The notes: generated by a model from the sequence alone, not told the origin. Shown: positions 32,099 to 40,486, counted from the first letter of the stretch. The stretch is 64,000 nucleotides of DNA from Flavobacterium humidisoli (GCF_023272795.1 NZ_CP096829.1:4030001-4094000); one strand, 5' to 3'. A program made the numbers and translations.

Positions 32099-32596
32099 TT
32101 AAAAAGCAATTCCAAATTGAAAACCTACCGTAAAACTAGCAGGATGATCATTTCCAAAACGAACTGGCAATGGCACAGCAACGTAATAACTGCAACTTGT
32201 ATTTTTTATAATTGTTTTATTAAAAACTGGCGTAAAACCATATCTACCACTACTTTCAAAAGCAGCTCGTCCAGCAAATGTGTAACCTTTTCCTAAAGCG
32301 ACCAAAACACCTGGATGGAATAGCAAATTGGTTACTTTACTAGTTCCTTGATCCTCTTTTATGTTGGGAACGACTTCAAATGAGAACCCGATTTTTTCGT
32401 TTTTCCAGATATTTATACCAGTAGGAAAACCAACAGCGTAATAATCTCTAAAATTTACTGTAGTTTCATCTTCATTAAAAGTAACTATTGGATGCATAAT
32501 ACCAAAATATCCCACTATTTTTGGATATGTAGTTTGAGAAAAAGATGTAAAACCTTTAAGCATTACTGTAAAAAATAAAATCTGTTTAAATGACAT
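32099..32596 (-). CDS. Exported beta-barrel-like protein
   Basis: A 165-residue protein with an N-terminal signal peptide (MSFKQILFFTVMLKGFTSFSQ) and a mature part built of amphipathic strands ending in FGIAF, a terminal aromatic residue as in small outer-membrane barrels. Motifs such as GVLVALGKGYTFAGRAAFESSGRYG (here only AALGKG-like strands, about 92-115) fit an OmpW/OmpX-like fold weakly. Its promoter TAGCTTTG lies just upstream. It is next to the ChrB-AraC gene on the same strand, but a joint role is not shown. Confidence 0.6.
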   Translation of the reverse strand: MSFKQILFFTVMLKGFTSFSQTTYPKIVGYFGIMHPIVTFNEDETTVNFRDYYAVGFPTGINIWKNEKIGFSFEVVPNIKEDQGTSKVTNLLFHPGVLVALGKGYTFAGRAAFESSGRYGFTPVFNKTIIKNTSCSYYVAVPLPVRFGNDHPASFTVGFQFGIAF

Positions 32597-32621
32597 TGTT
32601 TCTAGTTTTTGATTAGCTAAA

Positions 32622-32629
32622 CAAAGCTA
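32622..32629 (-). promoter_or_regulatory. Promoter -7 element of the 32099-32596 gene
   Basis: The minus strand reads TAGCTTTG, matching TAnnTTTG, 25 bases before the start codon. Confidence 0.5.
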
Positions 32630-32679
32630 AAAGCATTCGTTTTCAAAAAATAGAACTCAATTTACCTTTTGTATCTAGT

Positions 32680-33522
32680 TTACTTTTTTGTTTTTTTTCT
32701 GTAGGAAGAAGGATTTTTTCCTGTATGAAGTTTGAAAATTCTCGTAAAGTGACTTTGATCTGAAAAGCCCGTTATATAAGCTATTTCTGTTAAAGTATTG
32801 GAGGAGTTTTCGATAAGATGAATTGCTTTTTCAATTCGAAGTTTTCTAACATATTCGCCAAAATTCAAATCTTCAAAATGCTTTGAAAATTCTCTAGATA
32901 AATACGACGGATTCAAATCTAATTCGCTTGAGATTTTCTTTAAATCAAAAGTAAACTGAGTATCAATTTGGTCTTGAATTATATTTTTTAAATCCTTTAC
33001 CCAAGACGGCGTCTTGCCTGATATTTTTTTGTCATTTAAAAACTTATTATAAACTTCATGCAATAGTTTTTCAAACGGACTATTCTGCAAATGATTTTGC
33101 TGATATAAATGTGTTGCCCAGCTGTATAGGGCATCATACAAAAGCATTCCTTTTTCTAATAGCTCGTAGTCATTGGTAATATTATAAGCCAATCCAGCAG
33201 AAATGGCCCAAAGTCCCGCAGATTCTTTAGCAATATCATGCCTATCCGTATCAGCTCCGCGTACAATCCCTGCAATAATCTTAATTGCAGGATCTTTAAT
33301 TTCATATTTTTTGACTATATAATCAAAAGTGCTTTCCTCATTATAATGAGTAAATTCAACATTTGGAATATCAAAAGGAATGGCTTTAAGTTCCTGTGCC
33401 TTTGTTATAACGTCATCAAAAGGAACATAAATAAATTCAGAATCAGGATCGATAAATTTTCGAATCAGCCAAGGACAGGCAATTCTGTCTATTTTTGGTC
33501 TCTCTCTGGTAATCCATTTCAT
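32680..33522 (-). CDS. ChrB-domain / AraC-type HTH fusion protein
   Basis: A 280-residue protein. Residues 1-140 resemble the C-terminal domain of chromate-resistance protein ChrB: RIACPWLIRKFIDPDSEFIYVP (about 12-33, given here in part as CPWLIRKFIDPDSEF) and IVRGADTDRHD. Residues 185-278 are an AraC double HTH (LDLNPSYLSREFSKHF, about 202-217, and ITGFSDQSHFTRIFKLHTG, about 253-271). ChrB domains sense or handle chromate in the ChrBA system; the fusion to AraC suggests a one-component chromate- or oxidant-responsive activator. No chrA transporter is next to it, so the target is unknown. Confidence 0.8.
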   Translation of the reverse strand: MKWITRERPKIDRIACPWLIRKFIDPDSEFIYVPFDDVITKAQELKAIPFDIPNVEFTHYNEESTFDYIVKKYEIKDPAIKIIAGIVRGADTDRHDIAKESAGLWAISAGLAYNITNDYELLEKGMLLYDALYSWATHLYQQNHLQNSPFEKLLHEVYNKFLNDKKISGKTPSWVKDLKNIIQDQIDTQFTFDLKKISSELDLNPSYLSREFSKHFEDLNFGEYVRKLRIEKAIHLIENSSNTLTEIAYITGFSDQSHFTRIFKLHTGKNPSSYRKKTKK

Positions 33523-33763
33523 TTTAAAATACTATTTGATGAATGTTTTTTAATTTTAGCTAAGCTACATTATATTTAGTGTTTTTCAAAAACCTGATTT
33601 TAAATTTAATAGATCATTTATTTAAGTTAAGTAATTTATTTGCTAGTCCAAGTGACGATTTTTTCTATATTCGCTTTAAAAGAATTCTAACTGTTGATTG
33701 GTCTTTTAATAATATATATGCCGAATTGCAGAAAATTGACATAAAATAAACATACAATCCCAT

Positions 33764-34267
33764 ATGATCTTAGCCTTTGACACCTATTATTTTGACCAAA
33801 AAGCAAAAACAATCTGTCTTGAATTTGCGGAATGGAATGAAGATAAGAACTTCAAAATTCATTCAGAAATAATAGATAACGTAGAAGAATATATACCTGG
33901 AGAGTTCTACAAAAGAGAATTGCCTTGTATTCTGAGCTTATTGAAACAAATTGATTTGTCGACGATAGATGTTATAGTAGTTGATGGTTTTGTTTATCTA
34001 AACGATGAAAACAAATACGGTTTAGGCGGTTATTTATATGAAAAGCTGAATAAAGAAATTCCAATTATTGGTGTTGCCAAAACGAATTTTGCTTCTATAG
34101 AAAAGAATAAAAAAGCGCTTTACAGAGGTGATAGCAAGAAACCGCTGTACATCACTTCTATCGGAATTGATTTGGATGAAGCTTACAAAAAAGTTGAAAG
34201 CATGGCTGGCGAATTTAGATTTCCAACTTTGCTGAAAGAATTGGATAGATTGACGAAGGAAGAGTAA
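33764..34267 (+). CDS. Short endonuclease V-like protein
   Basis: A 167-residue protein of the endonuclease V family, shorter than the about 220 residues of E. coli Nfi. The acidic residues appear at D6 (AFDTYY), E52 (KRELPC) and D74 in VDGFVYL, with K106 in GVAKT. GLGGYLYEKL (about 86-95) matches the G-G-x-L helix after the catalytic core. EndoV cuts one nucleotide 3' of deoxyinosine (or of inosine in RNA). The missing N-terminal strands and C-terminal extension make activity uncertain. It is divergent from ChrB-AraC and ends before a strong terminator. Confidence 0.75.
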   Translation: MILAFDTYYFDQKAKTICLEFAEWNEDKNFKIHSEIIDNVEEYIPGEFYKRELPCILSLLKQIDLSTIDVIVVDGFVYLNDENKYGLGGYLYEKLNKEIPIIGVAKTNFASIEKNKKALYRGDSKKPLYITSIGIDLDEAYKKVESMAGEFRFPTLLKELDRLTKEE

Positions 34268-34339
34268 AATTAGTATCTAAAAGAAAATATATGGAAGAAA
34301 ATAAAAAGAGTCCTTTTGAAGGGTTTCAAGAAATTCTAT

Positions 34340-34367
34340 AAAACTCCTCAATTTCTTGAGGAGTTTT
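34340..34367. terminator. Terminator between endonuclease V-like and HD genes
   Basis: AAAACTCCTCAA, loop TTTC, TTGAGGAGTTTT; a 12-bp stem serving the convergent pair. Confidence 0.85.
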
Positions 34368-34369
34368 AT

Positions 34370-34951
34370 TTATACTACTTGATTCGAACTCAGAAACCGA
34401 TGATATTCATTTATTTTAAGTTTCAATCGGTTTGCCAAATATTCGTTTCCGTCTTTTAGTTCATTGTGCAAAATTTCGGCTTCAGCAATATATTTTAGCT
34501 TTTTATCATCATTCCAATAAAAAGGTGGTTCGTATAGATTTGAAATTCTGTCGGCCATTTTAACTGCCCAAACTTCTATGGGCTGTTGTTTGATTCTTCT
34601 TAAACTGTCCATCATTTTTTCTGAAGAATCTCCAATTTTATCATCTTTAGTTAAAGCAAGAACTCCAGAAGCAACCTTATTTCCAAATAAGTCAATCACT
34701 TTTTCATATTTCATTTCGGTATCTTCTATGGTATCATGAAGCATGGCACATTTAATTGCCAAATCAACATTCATGTTTTCTGTGAATCGCGCAGCATTTA
34801 TAATCTCAAAAACAACACCTCCGATATGATTCAGATATTCAACTTTTTCACCTTCATTAAATCCGCCATATTTTTGCCCGTCATGAAGTTTCGAAACCAG
34901 TTTCCAAACATTCTGAATTTCATCTATTGACCAGTCTTTTTGTTGTTGCAT
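34370..34951 (-). CDS. HD-domain (p)ppGpp hydrolase-like protein
   Basis: A 193-residue stand-alone HD phosphohydrolase. The metal site reads H in YLNHIGGV (about 39-46), HD in MLHDTIED (about 70-77) and a later Asp in AVKMADRISNL (about 129-139). This is the MESH1/SAH pattern of small alarmone hydrolases that degrade (p)ppGpp or related nucleotides. No synthetase domain is present. It sits between the endonuclease V-like gene and an unknown gene with no shared operon. Confidence 0.82.
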   Translation of the reverse strand: MQQQKDWSIDEIQNVWKLVSKLHDGQKYGGFNEGEKVEYLNHIGGVVFEIINAARFTENMNVDLAIKCAMLHDTIEDTEMKYEKVIDLFGNKVASGVLALTKDDKIGDSSEKMMDSLRRIKQQPIEVWAVKMADRISNLYEPPFYWNDDKKLKYIAEAEILHNELKDGNEYLANRLKLKINEYHRFLSSNQVV

Positions 34952-35077
34952 ATTTTAATTTTTATTTGATGTAATTTATTGATTTTTCTAAAGATCTGCA
35001 ATGTTTTAATTAAAGTTTTAAGGAATAAGATTTTGCTTATATTCGCATAGTAATAAAGAAAATTAAAATCTGTTTTA

Positions 35078-35557
35078 ATGGATAAAACAATTATCGAAGA
35101 CTTAAAGATTTTATCAAAGAATTTCAATTACAAATTTGATACTTTCTCAAACTCAGTCATTTTTGTAAATGAGGTAAATAAAATTAGAGTTCAGCTTGAA
35201 AATGATGCTAATTTTAGAATTACGTATAATTTACATTTTACTGAAAAAACGATTTTAGTATCAAGAGAAGCAGTTTATCATTTTTGTTTGACTTTATTTA
35301 AAAGACAAAATGCCGATAATGAATTGGTTTTTAGTATAAGCAAACCAATTGATATTGACAAATGGTTTAAAATCGAGAAAAAAGAATCTCTAGACATAGT
35401 TAATGCTATTCAAAAAGAACTTGATTACAATTATAGATTAAAGCGTTTATCTTCAGAAAGCAGCCGATTTAAAATAACGTATTTTAATGGTTTGCTAGTT
35501 TTAGAAGATAAACAACAAGAGTATTTTTCTAATGTGTTTGATTTTAAATCTTTATAG
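35078..35557 (+). CDS. Hypothetical protein
   Basis: A 159-residue soluble protein, mixed alpha/beta (DKTIIEDLKILSKNFNYKF...). The segment FSISKPIDIDKWFKIEKKESLDI (in part SKPIDIDKWFKI, about 88-99) is unusual, and no signal peptide, span or catalytic motif is seen. I do not recognise the family. It is transcribed toward the ECF sigma factor gene, with only 23 bases between their ends. Confidence 0.5.
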   Translation: MDKTIIEDLKILSKNFNYKFDTFSNSVIFVNEVNKIRVQLENDANFRITYNLHFTEKTILVSREAVYHFCLTLFKRQNADNELVFSISKPIDIDKWFKIEKKESLDIVNAIQKELDYNYRLKRLSSESSRFKITYFNGLLVLEDKQQEYFSNVFDFKSL

Positions 35558-35580
35558 AATAACAAATATTGAATAGTCTT

Positions 35581-36162
35581 TTATGTTAGTACGATCTTAT
35601 TTTTCTCAATAATTTTTCGCAAATTATTCAATGCATAACGCATTCTTCCCAATGCTGTATTTATACTAATTTCTTTCTCCTCAGCTATTTCTTTAAAACT
35701 CATATTGCAATATATTCGCATTTTCAATATTTCTTTTTGATCATCATCAAGTTCTTCTATAAGTTTTTTAAGATCAATTTGAAGTTGATCTATGATTATT
35801 TTATTTTCAACATTTAGAGAATTATCAGATAGAATAGAGAAAATAGAAAAATCATCAGTATCTCTTTGTATTGGCATTCGTTTTACTTTACGGAAATGAT
35901 CCATAATCAAATTATGAGAAATTCTCATGACCCAAGAAACGAATTTTTCTTCTTCCTTGTAAGAGTTACTTTTAAGTGTTTTGATTACTTTAACAAACGT
36001 ATCTTGAAAAATGTCATTTGCAAGATCTTTCTCCTTAATCTTCGAGTATATAAAACCATATATTCGAGATTTATGTCTGTTAATTAATTTTGAGAGCGCT
36101 TCTTCATTACCTCCTATGTATTTTTTTATTAATAAAGAATCAGGTATAGTCAATTCAGTCAT
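35581..36162 (-). CDS. ECF-type RNA polymerase sigma factor
   Basis: A 193-residue sigma-70 family protein. Region 2 has INRHKSRIYGFIYSKI (about 22-37), FQDTFVKVIKTL (about 50-61) and FVSWVMRISHNLIMDHFRK (about 74-92); region 4 is the HTH FKEIAEEKEISINTALGRMRYAL (in part EKEISINTALGRM, about 161-173). Such factors direct RNA polymerase to stress or nutrient regulons. No anti-sigma gene adjoins it, so it is an orphan. The promoter TAATTTTG lies 29 bases upstream. Confidence 0.9.
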   Translation of the reverse strand: MTELTIPDSLLIKKYIGGNEEALSKLINRHKSRIYGFIYSKIKEKDLANDIFQDTFVKVIKTLKSNSYKEEEKFVSWVMRISHNLIMDHFRKVKRMPIQRDTDDFSIFSILSDNSLNVENKIIIDQLQIDLKKLIEELDDDQKEILKMRIYCNMSFKEIAEEKEISINTALGRMRYALNNLRKIIEKNKIVLT

Positions 36163-36190
36163 AACATCAAATTTTTAATTTTTGGAGTTG

Positions 36191-36198
36191 CAAAATTA
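36191..36198 (-). promoter_or_regulatory. Promoter -7 element of the ECF sigma gene
   Basis: The minus strand reads TAATTTTG, matching TAnnTTTG. Confidence 0.55.
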
Positions 36199-36468
36199 AA
36201 GATAAACCGAATGTACCTTTTTGCCTATTAGGACTTTAAAGTATTAAAATAAGACCTTTTTTTATACAATTCCAGTCTTCTCCAAAATCGCATACTAACA
36301 TTTGCAACTATTTTTTGCCATATAAACTTTTGATTATATTGAAAGGTGAATGTATTAACTTAAAATATTTTTAAATTGCCTGAGAAATCAATTTATTCTT
36401 CATTAGATTTTTAAGAGATTCCTACTCTACCAGGAAAATATTATAAAACATTGATTCCATCTGACACG
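36199..36468. other. Gene-poor spacer
   Basis: About 270 AT-rich bases between the ECF sigma promoter and the ATG at 36469. A TTTTTGCCATATAAAC resembles half of the palindrome at 30127, but without its partner. No ORF, hairpin or RNA gene is evident. Confidence 0.4.
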
Positions 36469-36729
36469 ATGACAATTCAGAAAATACCTTTGTTTAGTTA
36501 TGGTTTGGCAAACTTAAAGCCTTTTTTTGATAAGAATATTAATAAACCATCTTCATTAAAAAGAACTATTCAGCCAAAAGAATCAACCGGATTTTATTTT
36601 CTAACGTTTCGTTTGATTGGAGGAGATAAATATGGTGTCTTGCGAACAGAATTTAGTTTAAAGGGAAAGAATCTTTTTTATAAAATAAGAGATAAAGAAA
36701 TTCTGTGCGGAAGTATAGAAATAAAATAA
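36469..36729 (+). CDS. Small hypothetical protein
   Basis: An 86-residue frame from ATG 36469 (a TTG at 36451 would add six residues). The sequence FYFLTFRLIGGDKYGVLRTEF (in part LTFRLIGGDKYGVL, about 44-57) gives a beta-hairpin-like core, and the ending is RDKEILCGSIEIK. No signal peptide or family is recognised. It precedes a terminator and the tRNA genes. It may be a small real gene or the remains of one; I give it low weight. Confidence 0.35.
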   Translation: MTIQKIPLFSYGLANLKPFFDKNINKPSSLKRTIQPKESTGFYFLTFRLIGGDKYGVLRTEFSLKGKNLFYKIRDKEILCGSIEIK

Positions 36730-36744
36730 GCTGCTAAAAAAGAA

Positions 36745-36776
36745 AAAGCCTATAAATCAAAAGACTTATAGGCTTT
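36745..36776. terminator. Terminator between hypothetical gene and tRNA-Tyr
   Basis: AAAGCCTATAA and TTATAGGCTTT, 11-bp stem, placed downstream of both the plus-strand gene and the minus-strand tRNA-Tyr. Confidence 0.75.
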
Positions 36777-36784
36777 ATGTTTCT

Positions 36785-36868
36785 TGGTGGGGAGAGCAGG
36801 ATTCGAACCTGCGAAGTTCACACAGCAGATTTACAGTCTGCCCTCGTTGGCCGCTTGAGTATCTCCCC
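36785..36868 (-). tRNA. tRNA-Tyr (anticodon GTA)
   Basis: On the minus strand the 84-base sequence folds as a class II tRNA: acceptor GGGGAGA/TCTCCCC, anticodon stem GCAGA/TCTGC with loop CTGTAAA (anticodon GTA), a long variable arm TGTGTGAACTTC, T stem GCAGG/CCTGC with TTCGAAT, and an encoded 3' ACCA. It is transcribed toward 36785 after the tRNA-Val gene. Confidence 0.97.
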
Positions 36869-36916
36869 AAAATCTAATTCCAAATTACAAACTATTGCAT
36901 TTTGAAAACTAAAAAA

Positions 36917-36940
36917 AAATCCTTAATTTCTTAAGGATTT
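36917..36940. terminator. Hairpin between the two tRNA genes
   Basis: AAATCCTTAA, loop TTTC, TTAAGGATTT, flanked by A- and T-runs. It lies just after tRNA-Val on the minus strand, suggesting that the two tRNAs have separate ends. Confidence 0.65.
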
Positions 36941-36944
36941 TTTG

Positions 36945-37019
36945 TGGGCGATGAGGGGTTCGAACCCCCGACCCCCTCGGTGTAAACGAGGTGCTCTGAA
37001 CCAGCTGAGCTAATCGCCC
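36945..37019 (-). tRNA. tRNA-Val (anticodon TAC)
   Basis: The 75-base minus-strand sequence has acceptor GGGCGAT/ATCGCCC, D arm with AGCTCAGCTGG, anticodon stem CCTCG/CGAGG with loop TTTACAC (anticodon TAC), T loop TTCGAAC and discriminator A. The 3' CCA is not encoded (the next bases are CAA), unlike tRNA-Tyr next to it. Confidence 0.97.
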
Positions 37020-37252
37020 TATTTTACTAGGTTGCTATTGTTTGTGATTGCGAGTGCAAATATACAGCTAGATTTTATATTTCCAAGCCTTTTTTTGAAA
37101 AAAGTAAAAAAAACTTCAATAAAAACACCTACAAAACTATTTTTCAGCGGATTAAAAAAGCAAAAAAAAATGCAATCTTTAAATTTTAGTTAAAAATTGA
37201 ATGTTCGAAAGCTAATTCAGAATATTCTTTTTGTATTCATTTGCTATAGTTA

Positions 37253-37260
37253 TACCTTTG
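37253..37260 (+). promoter_or_regulatory. Promoter of the ABC exporter gene
   Basis: TACCTTTG (-7) with TTTG at 37230-37233, 19 bases upstream, matching both elements of the Bacteroidetes promoter. It is 22 bases before the ATG at 37283. Confidence 0.7.
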
Positions 37261-37282
37261 CGTACCTTAATTGTATATTCAA

Positions 37283-39073
37283 ATGGCAAGATTTCAAGAA
37301 AATGATTTACCTAAAGCTAAATTAAACTCTAACTCCCTTCAAAAAGCTCTCCGAATTTTTAAATACGCTAAAAACCACAAATGGAAATTCTTCTTGGGTT
37401 TGATTTTCTTGTTTTTAACAAGCGCCACTGCCCTAGCCTTTCCAAAATTAATGGGAATGTTGGTAGATTGCGTTACGAATAAAGATCTTTCTAAAGCAAA
37501 CGAAATTGCTCTTGGCTTAATGGTCATTCTCGCACTTCAGGCTATTTTCTCATTTTTCAGAATTTCATTATTTGTAAATTTTACCGAAAACTCCCTTTCT
37601 AATATTCGTTTTGCATTATATGAAAATCTGATAAAATTACCCATGTCGTTTTATTCTCAAAAACGTGTTGGAGAACTTAATAGTAGAATCAGTGCCGATA
37701 TTTCTCAATTGCAAGATACTTTCAGCACTACTATTGCGGAGTTTTTACGTCAGTTTATTTTAATTATTGGAGGATTTGTAATTTTAGGAAGTATTAGTCC
37801 AAAATTAACCTTAATGATGCTGGCAATTGTACCGATTGTAGCAGTTGCTGCTGTGATCTTTGGAAGATTCATTCGTAAATACGGAAAAAAAACACAAGAT
37901 AAAGTTGCCGAAAGCCAGGTTATAGTTGAAGAAACGCTACAAGGAATTAGCAATGTAAAGGCATTTGCTAACGAATGGTACGAAATTCAGCGTTATAAAA
38001 ACAAAATTAGAGAAATTGTAAAAATCGCTATCAAAGGAGGTCAATACAGAGGTTATTTTGCTTCATTTATTATTCTTTGTCTTTTCGGATGTGTTGTTGC
38101 TGTTGTTTGGTACGGAATCACATTAACGATTAAAGGAGAAGTTGAAGGTGTTGGTGATTTAATCTCGTTTGTATTATATACTACATTCATTGGGGCGTCT
38201 TTTGGCGGAATTGCAGAAATGTACGCACAGATTCAAAAAGCAGTTGGTGCAACAGAACGTGTTTTTGAACTATTAGAAGAAACCCCAGAAGAAATAAATG
38301 CTAAACCAAGAGTTGCTGCAGTTGAAAAAATAAAAGGCAATGTAGCTTTCAATAACGTTGCTTTTAGCTATCCTTCAAGAAAAGAGGTTCAGGTTTTAAA
38401 AGATGTGAATTTTAATGCTGAATTCGGACAAAAAATAGCAATCGTTGGGCCAAGTGGTGCAGGAAAATCTACGATCTCTTCGCTTTTATTACGTTTTTAC
38501 GATATAACTTCAGGAGAAATTTTAGTCGACGGAAAAAATATTTACGATTATGATTTAGAAAATCTTCGCGGAAATATGAGTATTGTTCCTCAAGACGTCA
38601 TTTTATTTGGTGGAACAATCAGAGAAAATATTGCTTATGGAAACCCAAACGCGTCAGAAGAAGAAATTATAGCTGCCGCGAAACAAGCGAATGCATTCAA
38701 TTTTGTAGATGGTTTCCCAGAGAAATTTGAAACTTTGGTCGGAGAACGTGGGGTTAAACTTTCAGGAGGTCAGCGTCAACGTATCGCAATTGCGAGAGCT
38801 TTGCTTAAAAACCCAAGTATTTTGATCTTAGACGAAGCAACTTCTTCTTTAGATAGTGAAAGCGAAAAACTCGTTCAAGAAGCTTTAGAGGTTTTAATGG
38901 AAGGAAGAACAAGCATTATTATCGCTCACAGGCTTTCTACAATTAGAAACGCAGACAAAATCTTAGTTTTAGATAACGGAAGAATTTCTGAAGAAGGAAC
39001 ACACCAAGAATTAATAAACTTAGAAAACGGAATTTATAAGAATTTAAGCAACTTGCAGTTTAGCAATTCATAG
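37283..39073 (+). CDS. ABC-type exporter, fused permease and ATPase
   Basis: A 596-residue half-transporter (start ATG 37283). Six membrane spans occupy about residues 30-320 and the nucleotide-binding domain follows: Walker A VGPSGAGKST (about 387-396), signature LSGGQRQR (about 493-500), Walker B ILDEATSSLD (about 517-526) and the switch His in IIAHRLST. It works as a homodimer exporting lipids, peptides or drugs (MsbA/BmrA-like); the substrate is unknown. It lies downstream of the tRNA genes with its own promoter and ends at a strong terminator. Confidence 0.92.
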   Translation: MARFQENDLPKAKLNSNSLQKALRIFKYAKNHKWKFFLGLIFLFLTSATALAFPKLMGMLVDCVTNKDLSKANEIALGLMVILALQAIFSFFRISLFVNFTENSLSNIRFALYENLIKLPMSFYSQKRVGELNSRISADISQLQDTFSTTIAEFLRQFILIIGGFVILGSISPKLTLMMLAIVPIVAVAAVIFGRFIRKYGKKTQDKVAESQVIVEETLQGISNVKAFANEWYEIQRYKNKIREIVKIAIKGGQYRGYFASFIILCLFGCVVAVVWYGITLTIKGEVEGVGDLISFVLYTTFIGASFGGIAEMYAQIQKAVGATERVFELLEETPEEINAKPRVAAVEKIKGNVAFNNVAFSYPSRKEVQVLKDVNFNAEFGQKIAIVGPSGAGKSTISSLLLRFYDITSGEILVDGKNIYDYDLENLRGNMSIVPQDVILFGGTIRENIAYGNPNASEEEIIAAAKQANAFNFVDGFPEKFETLVGERGVKLSGGQRQRIAIARALLKNPSILILDEATSSLDSESEKLVQEALEVLMEGRTSIIIAHRLSTIRNADKILVLDNGRISEEGTHQELINLENGIYKNLSNLQFSNS

Positions 39074-39107
39074 TTAAATTCCAATTTTATAAATACCAAA
39101 TTCCAAT

Positions 39108-39139
39108 AAAAAAGCTTCAATGAAAATTGAAGCTTTTTT
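39108..39139. terminator. Bidirectional terminator between ABC and proline dehydrogenase genes
   Basis: AAAAAAGCTTCAA and TTGAAGCTTTTTT, 13-bp stem, preceded by a TTCCAAATTCCAA-type repeat at 39075-39107. Confidence 0.85.
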
Positions 39140-39160
39140 ATGTAAACTGTAAACTAAAAA

Positions 39161-40330
39161 TTATTTCCCTTTTCTACGTTTACGTTCAGCTTTAATCATA
39201 GATAATTCACGGCTTGTTTGTCCTGCAACAGAAGTATTTTCTTCTGCACGACGAATCAAGTACGGCATAACATCTTTTACAGGTCCGAATGGTAAATATT
39301 TAGCAACATTATAGCCATTTTCTGCCAAGTTGTAGCTAATATTATCACTCATTCCGTATAACTGTCCAAACCAGATTCTAGAATCGTTTTTAGCAATTCC
39401 TCTCTGCGCCATCATTTCCATTAATTTATAAGAACTTAATTCATTATGAGTTCCAGCAAAAATGGCCATTTTATCAATATGCTCCAACATGTACTGCACA
39501 GCATTATCATAATTTACGTCGGTAGCTTCTTTAGAAACACAGATTGGAGAAACATACCCTTTTTCTTCCGCTCTTTTGTTTTCTTTTTCCATATAAGCAC
39601 CACGAACCAATTTCATTCCAATATAAAACCCTTCAGTTTTAGCAACTTCATGAAGTTTTTTCAAATAATCTAAACGATCCCAACGGTACATTTGTAAAGT
39701 GTTAAATACAATAGCTTTTTCTTTATTGTATTTACGCATCATATCGGTAACCAAATCATCAGCAGCGTCTTGCATCCAGCTTTCTTCACCATCAATTAAT
39801 AATGCAACATCTTTTTTATGCGCCTCACCGCAAACTTTATCAAAACGGGCTACTACTCGATCCCATTCTGCTTGCTCTACTGGGTTAAGAGTTTGTTTTT
39901 CTCCTAATTTCTCATACAATTCGAAACGACCTAAACCAGTTGGTTTAAAAACAGCAAATGGAATTGCCAAACGCTCTTTAGCAAAATCAATTGTTCTTAA
40001 AGTCATTTCTAAAGCAGCATCAAACTGCTCTTCTTCTTCTTTTCCTTCAACAGAATAATCTAAAACAGAAGAAACGCCTTTGGTAAACATTTTGTCCACT
40101 ACACTGAGGCAGTCATTCTCGTTTACACCACCGCAAAAATGGTCAAAAACAGTTGCACGAATTAGTCCTTCTACTGGTAAATGAGCTTTAATTGCAAAAT
40201 TTGTTACAGCAGTCCCAATTCTTACTAACGGCTCACTGTCAATCATTTTGAAAAGAAAATAAGCTCTATCAAGTTCTGTGTCACTCTTAAGTGAAAATGC
40301 AACCTGTGTATTATCGAATATTTTTTCCAT
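39161..40330 (-). CDS. Proline dehydrogenase
   Basis: A 389-residue FAD enzyme of the PRODH family, without the aldehyde dehydrogenase part of PutA fusions. The TIM-barrel contains YIGMKLVRGAYMEKE (about 235-250), the FAD- and substrate-binding strand, and the C-terminal RRAEENTSVAGQ (about 362-373) holds the substrate carboxylate arginines. It oxidises proline to pyrroline-5-carboxylate and passes electrons to the quinone pool. A neighbouring P5C dehydrogenase is not seen, so the second step must be encoded elsewhere. A clear promoter lies upstream. Confidence 0.92.
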   Translation of the reverse strand: MEKIFDNTQVAFSLKSDTELDRAYFLFKMIDSEPLVRIGTAVTNFAIKAHLPVEGLIRATVFDHFCGGVNENDCLSVVDKMFTKGVSSVLDYSVEGKEEEEQFDAALEMTLRTIDFAKERLAIPFAVFKPTGLGRFELYEKLGEKQTLNPVEQAEWDRVVARFDKVCGEAHKKDVALLIDGEESWMQDAADDLVTDMMRKYNKEKAIVFNTLQMYRWDRLDYLKKLHEVAKTEGFYIGMKLVRGAYMEKENKRAEEKGYVSPICVSKEATDVNYDNAVQYMLEHIDKMAIFAGTHNELSSYKLMEMMAQRGIAKNDSRIWFGQLYGMSDNISYNLAENGYNVAKYLPFGPVKDVMPYLIRRAEENTSVAGQTSRELSMIKAERKRRKGK

Positions 40331-40347
40331 TAAGTTTAGTTTTTGTG

Positions 40348-40355
40348 CAAAGATA
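40348..40355 (-). promoter_or_regulatory. Promoter -7 element of the proline dehydrogenase gene
   Basis: The minus strand reads TATCTTTG, matching TAnnTTTG, 17 bases before the start. Confidence 0.55.
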
Positions 40356-40466
40356 TAGAGTGTTTTGAATATTATTTACTAAATGGCATCATATTTTTCA
40401 ATTTTCTCAATAGAAGGAAATCTGTTATTTACTATAAAATTGTGGTTCAAATCATTTTTAAGGAGT

Positions 40467-40486
40467 AAAGTAAGAATTTACTTTAT
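40467..40486 (+). promoter_or_regulatory. Dyad upstream of the O-antigen-ligase-like gene
   Basis: TAAAGTA (40467-40473) and TACTTTA (40480-40486) with AGAATT between, 31 bases before the ATG at 40518. Possibly an operator or a stem in the leader. Confidence 0.3.

Noticed and set aside
32614..33567. TAGCT/AGCTA dyads upstream of 32099-32596 and of the ChrB-AraC gene as shared operators
   Set aside because: The spacers differ (6 and 1 bases) and the first one is explained by the TAGCTTTG promoter element, so a shared regulator is not supported.
34291..34341. 16-residue ORF (MEENKKSPFEGFQEIL) after the endonuclease V-like gene
   Set aside because: Too short, with no ribosome-binding site, and it runs into the terminator stem.
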